This document shows positions 60,789 through 64,000 of a stretch of DNA of 64,000 nt, piece by piece. A program made the position numbers and the translations under genes. The notes under the pieces were generated by a model. That model saw only the letters and a list, made by a program, of their open reading frames with translations. It did no database searches and was not told the origin of the DNA. Positions within the stretch are counted from its first letter, which is position 1. Each line of letters begins with the position of its first letter. The DNA is from Bin87 sp964347975 (GTDB taxonomy: Bacteria > Chloroflexota > Dehalococcoidia > Lucifugimonadales > UBA3495), in NCBI GenBank assembly GCA_964347975.1, contig CAYGAY010000017.1, positions 8,768 to 72,767 on the forward strand, written 5' to 3'.

Positions 60789-61712
60789 TCACAGTTTGCG
60801 CTCGTACCAGTGCAATTCGCCGGTTTTGCGGAACCCGAATGATTGGTACAGGCGTATCGCGGGTATGTTGCCGCCGTCCACCTCCAGGCGAACGTAATCC
60901 GCGCCGGCCGACCGCAAATACTGCATACCGTCCGCCAGAATGGTTTTGCTGACGCCCCTGCCCCGGAACTCGGGGGCCAGGCCGATGGAGCCGATTACCC
61001 CTTGCCGGCGACGGCCGTCCGACATCAGCAAGGTCCAGCAGTACCCGGCCAGTCGCTCGCCATGGAACAACAGCCGGATGCCCCGGTAAGAGGTGTTGGC
61101 CATCTTGACCCGGTGGGCCGTTTGTTCCTCGGTATAGGGGGAGAACCCCCAGGAGCCAGCGAAAGCGGCGTTGTGAACTCTGGTCAATTCGGCAGTGTCG
61201 TCTACCCCGAAGTGCCTGACCCAATAGTTATCAGGGAGTTCAACACGGGCAATGCGCTCTTCCTCCCAGGTCATATCCCAATAGACGCGGGCCATCGCGA
61301 ACCCTTCGCTTTCCAGATCCGCGGCCCGGTCGTAAGGGGGCCACAACGCGATGTGGGCCGCCGCCGCGCCCACTTCCCGACTCCGTTCCAGGCCGGCCCG
61401 GACCAGGGCGCGATAGCCAGCTTCGAGACCTTCACCCGGCGCCGCGTGGATATTGAGCACGCACCGCCCGGCAAGAGGTTCCGGGAAAACGAGGCAAAAT
61501 CCACGGAGCGCCGGTCGGCCGGCGTCATCGTCGTTGTCGAACAGCAGCACGCAGTCTTGTTCCTGATCCCGGCCCGGCAACCTCAAGATGTCGGCGAAAA
61601 CGCTGCGGTGCACCGCGCTGTCGGCATCGCTCGATCTGGACGAGTAGGGAACTACGAAATCCAGGAGCGCCGGCAGGTCGTTTTCGGTGCAGCCACGAAT
61701 CGCAATCGTCAT
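60789..61712 (-). CDS. Two-domain GNAT acetyltransferase
   Basis: 307 residues from ATG at 61712. The C-terminal GNAT domain has the acetyl-CoA loop IGSIGLAPEFRGRGVSKTIL (R/Q-x-x-G-x-G/A, here RGRGVS) and the final IRLYQSFGFRKTGELHWYER strand pair. The N-terminal half appears to be a second, degenerate GNAT fold, as in mycothiol-synthase-like proteins. The acceptor (amine) is not known. On the minus strand between the SDR and the hydrolase. Confidence 0.88.
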   Translation of the reverse strand: MTIAIRGCTENDLPALLDFVVPYSSRSSDADSAVHRSVFADILRLPGRDQEQDCVLLFDNDDDAGRPALRGFCLVFPEPLAGRCVLNIHAAPGEGLEAGYRALVRAGLERSREVGAAAAHIALWPPYDRAADLESEGFAMARVYWDMTWEEERIARVELPDNYWVRHFGVDDTAELTRVHNAAFAGSWGFSPYTEEQTAHRVKMANTSYRGIRLLFHGERLAGYCWTLLMSDGRRRQGVIGSIGLAPEFRGRGVSKTILADGMQYLRSAGADYVRLEVDGGNIPAIRLYQSFGFRKTGELHWYERKL

Positions 61713-61814
61713 ATGAACATTCCCGGATGGCAAGGCGTCATGGAAATCATCGTCTGATGGGCAGAGTTTAGGAAGGCGGGCTGGATGCGTCAATAATGAG
61801 GACGGCTACTCCAG

Positions 61815-61848
61815 TGACGAGATTGCCATGCTTCGCTCGCAATGGCAC
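61815..61848. repeat. MITE-like repeat fragment, copy 7
   Basis: GACGAGATTGCCATGCTTCG (61816-61835) and CTCGCAATGGCA: the inner arms of the element without its ends, in the gap before the hydrolase. Confidence 0.55.
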
Positions 61849-61972
61849 GGGGCGCGGGAACGAAGTGTCGGCCGCGTTGCCGCGCACGCTGCCCCAATCT
61901 ATAATCCACGCAGGATAAGGTATTGTGACACGGCCTGTATTGAGTACAGGAATGCCCGCCGGAGGTGGGACT

Positions 61973-62785
61973 ATGGCTACTGCGAAGGTGAACGGGGCCG
62001 AGCTTTATTACGAAGAGATGGGGAGCGGACCGCCCATCATCCTTTCGCCGGGTGGATTGCAGGGGGCTGCCAGCAGCTACCAGCCGGTGATTGAGGCGCT
62101 GTCCCAGGAGCATCGGGTGGTAGTGTACGACCGTCGCTTTGGCGGGCAATCACGCAGTCCGATGGTGGTGCAAACGTGGGACATGGTGTGCGATGACGTG
62201 TTCGGCCTTATGGATGCGCTGGGCATCGAGCAGACGTATTTGGGCGGCGGCTCCTTTGGGGCGGCGATCTCCCTGGGCTGCGCCGCGCGCCGTCCGGAGC
62301 GGGTGCGGGCGATTTTCCCATCCAACATCGCCGGCGGCGTCATCTGCGACGCTTACCTGGCGGCCAAGCTGTTCAAGAGTATGGACATGGCGGAGAACCA
62401 GAGCATCGCGGCGGTGGTGGACGCCTTCGACCCCGACGACCGCTTCTCCCCCTTCAGCCCGGAGCTGGCCCAGACCGACGCCGACTACCGCAAGAACCTG
62501 GAGGCCATGAACCCCGAGGACTTCATCCAGGTGATGCGCGACACCATCTACGCCCTGTTCGATGGCCCATACCTGACCCTGGGGATGACCGAAAAGGCGC
62601 TGAAAAGCGTCTCCGTCCCCACCATGGTCATGCCCGGCAACAACGACGTCCACCCCAGGGGCCTGGCCGAAGCAGTACACCGCCTGGTCCCCAACTGCCG
62701 CTGGGCGGAGGTACGCCCACACAGCGAAGAGCCGGAGAAATACGCCAAGCGGGCGCTGGAGTTTTTGGCCGAGGTGGAGGGGTGA
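61973..62785 (+). CDS. Alpha/beta hydrolase
   Basis: 270 residues from ATG at 61973 (GGAGG before it). GPPIILSPGGLQGAASSYQP is the oxyanion region, LGGGSFGAAISLG the nucleophile elbow (G-G-S-F-G; about S100), VMPGNNDVHPRG contains an acid candidate, and the C-terminal His is in RPHSEEPE. An extra cap region lies about 140-200. Similar proteins hydrolyse esters, lactones or carbon-carbon bonds of ring-cleavage products, which would suit the dioxygenase nearby (inference). The frame is open to 61925, but with no better start. Confidence 0.9.
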   Translation: MATAKVNGAELYYEEMGSGPPIILSPGGLQGAASSYQPVIEALSQEHRVVVYDRRFGGQSRSPMVVQTWDMVCDDVFGLMDALGIEQTYLGGGSFGAAISLGCAARRPERVRAIFPSNIAGGVICDAYLAAKLFKSMDMAENQSIAAVVDAFDPDDRFSPFSPELAQTDADYRKNLEAMNPEDFIQVMRDTIYALFDGPYLTLGMTEKALKSVSVPTMVMPGNNDVHPRGLAEAVHRLVPNCRWAEVRPHSEEPEKYAKRALEFLAEVEG

Positions 62786-62910
62786 GCCGGTCGAGCCGCC
62801 ACGCTTCTCAGCAACCTGCTAGAATATTTGACACGCGCTGCCAGGTCTTATCTGCAAATCCGAAGCGCTCCCGCGCCCCTATGTGCACTAGCGGCAACAA
62901 GTTCTGAGAT

Positions 62911-62960
62911 TTCACGCGTACCCGCCTTGTCATTGCGAGCTCAGCGTGGCAACCTCGTCA
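62911..62960. repeat. MITE-like repeat, copy 8 (left half)
   Basis: TTCACGCGTACCCGCCTTGTC (62911-62931 in two parts) then ATTGCGAGCTCAGCGTGGCAACCTCG (in parts): the left half of the element. The 62786-63077 gap has no gene. Confidence 0.65.
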
Positions 62961-63077
62961 GCGTAGCATAAACTTATTGGTGCACCGCTGTTGGCGCCTC
63001 AACAGGATTGGCGCGAAGGCCCTTTGAACCCGCGCATCTCTGCGGCAACTGCTCAGTCGTTGTAAGGAAAGGAGAGA

Positions 63078-63635
63078 ATGATGGCCACGATGGAACTCCC
63101 CATCATGGACCACATTGTAAGTTCACCGGACGCTAGGGAAACTTGGGGCCTGGAAGCTGCCATTCGGTCTATGATTTCCGACCTATTGGATCTCGACTAC
63201 CACCAATGGCAGGAGAAACTATCTGCCACCGGCCTCACTGATCTTCAGATCAAAAACCTCAACGAATTCGTTGACCAATGGGCCAGTCGGATCGAAACTG
63301 CCAGCCTGTCTGCTCAATTGCAGGGGATCGAGGACGTCGCCAACAATCCCCAAACCTCACAACTTTTGGGTGAATGGTTCAGCCGGATTTCAACTGACGA
63401 CCTACAGCAAATGGTTGTCGATGAGGGGCTCCCTAACCCGGTGTATATCCTCTGCTATGCCATGTGCCAGACCGGAGATATTGCTTCTCGCGTTACCGCG
63501 TTTGAACTTGCTCGGCGAGAGGTCGATCACGAGCCATCGATCGATTGGTCGATGACCCCGGATCAAGTAGCTTATGGCACAGAGATGGCCGAAATCGGGC
63601 TCGCGGAGGATGCTGAGATATGGCCCCATTACTGA
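63078..63635 (+). CDS. Hypothetical protein, partner of the MazF-like gene
   Basis: 185 residues from ATG at 63078, with AAGGAAAGGAGAG just upstream. Largely helical, acidic (SDLLDLDYHQWQEKLSATG), with a C-terminal part resembling no known DNA-binding antitoxin. Its last 16 bases overlap the next gene. Gene order and overlap suit an antitoxin, but it is over twice the length of MazE-like antitoxins and not recognised. Lower GC than neighbours. Confidence 0.7.
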   Translation: MMATMELPIMDHIVSSPDARETWGLEAAIRSMISDLLDLDYHQWQEKLSATGLTDLQIKNLNEFVDQWASRIETASLSAQLQGIEDVANNPQTSQLLGEWFSRISTDDLQQMVVDEGLPNPVYILCYAMCQTGDIASRVTAFELARREVDHEPSIDWSMTPDQVAYGTEMAEIGLAEDAEIWPHY

Positions 63636-63958
63636 GAGGTGAAATCAGGCACGTCATCCTCGAACCTGCGATTGTTCAGGGCCATGAACAGCGTGGAGAC
63701 CGACCTGCTCTCATCCTTAGCGTTAATCGTTTCAACGCTACATCGAAATTGGTTATCGTAGCTTTGATAGGCTCATCTGAGGCTAATCACGGTCGGATCC
63801 ATTCGTATGAGATCAAATCAGTTCAGATGCCCAAAACTTCATGGGTTCTCACCGACCAGCTTCGAACTCTCTCGGAAAAACGTGTCGGCGAATGCTATGG
63901 AACGATGTCGGATGTAGAGATTCGCGCGGTGACGCAACGCATCTTTAGGGCGTGTTGA
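63620..63958 (+). CDS. mazF: MazF/PemK-like toxin (mRNA interferase)
   Basis: 112 residues. The start RGEIRHVILEPAIVQGHEQR and 'RPALILSVNRFN' match the MazF/PemK fold, and the later SWVLTDQLRTLSEKRVGECY corresponds to the conserved 'D-Q-x-R-x-(L/V)-D' region. MazF cuts single-stranded mRNA at short sequences. It starts within the end of the upstream gene, indicating translational coupling. The final RIFRAC replaces the usual helix end. A complete gene; the window ends 42 bases later. Confidence 0.85.
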   Translation: MAPLLRGEIRHVILEPAIVQGHEQRGDRPALILSVNRFNATSKLVIVALIGSSEANHGRIHSYEIKSVQMPKTSWVLTDQLRTLSEKRVGECYGTMSDVEIRAVTQRIFRAC

Positions 63959-64000
63959 CAAACTCCACCTAACTCCCGAGGTAATGAACCTTTGCGACGG

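Overview
The window is about 64 kb of GC-rich chromosome. It most resembles Chloroflexota, perhaps a Dehalococcoidia/SAR202-like lineage; this is an inference from gene content, as no rRNA gene is present. The pointers are many Opp/Dpp-type ABC importers whose lipoproteins carry Chloroflexota-style 'EVTRVV' repeats, an expansion of Uma2-family nucleases, ring-hydroxylating dioxygenases, small-molecule hydrolases and MFS carriers, and many GTG/TTG starts. There is no CRISPR array, integrase or recognisable prophage. The only stable RNA gene found is tRNA-Arg(TCT).

Layout. 1-4.8 kb: end of a DppB-type permease, an intact DppC, a decayed second dppB-dppC copy, a Uma2 gene, and the DppD/DppF ATPases. 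5-8 kb: MFS carrier and a membrane-anchored PQQ-propeller protein. 8.3-12.2 kb: an ABC cluster (binding protein, DppB, DppC). 12.4-16.2 kb: a 1272-residue fusion of a permease with two kinds of extracytoplasmic repeat domain. 16.5-24.1 kb: MFS, amidase, a broken DUF433/DUF5615 toxin-antitoxin pair, HEPN-like, Rieske, aspartic-protease and alpha/beta-hydrolase genes. 24.4-26.8 kb: a BstYI/BglII-like restriction-modification pair and an SRAP protein. 27-31.8 kb: acyl-CoA dehydrogenase, then a tight TPR-PIN-HIT-HD-HicB-HicA run ending in a gene with an in-frame UGA and a bacterial SECIS-like hairpin. 31.8-36 kb: three tandem Uma2 genes, a MoxR-type ATPase and a fourth Uma2. 36-40 kb: methyltransferase-HNH fusion, RidA, cupin and small membrane proteins. 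40-48.8 kb: two more ABC clusters, neither with ATPases. 49-51 kb: coiled-coil protein, Uma2, tRNA. 51-57 kb: SDR, an MmeI-like type IIL R-M enzyme, a dCTP-deaminase-like gene and a low-GC stretch with inverted repeats. 57-64 kb: ring-hydroxylating dioxygenase alpha/beta, SDR, GNAT, alpha/beta hydrolase, and a MazF-like toxin with an unrecognised partner.

How it fits together. Four importer loci share at most one ATPase pair in the window, so the three ATPase-less sets probably borrow subunits (inference). The lifestyle looks like scavenging of peptides or other oligomers plus oxidation of ring compounds. Three restriction-modification loci and several toxin-antitoxin modules sit between the metabolic blocks, often in locally AT-richer DNA. 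Two dispersed repeat families occupy intergenic gaps: a MITE-like palindromic element and a REP-like hairpin.

Most notable: the predicted IscA/HesB-like selenoprotein at 31520-31849, which a standard gene caller would cut at codon 32; the permease/TolB-propeller/FG-GAP fusion; and the DUF5615 toxin broken by a lost base and a 13-bp duplication.
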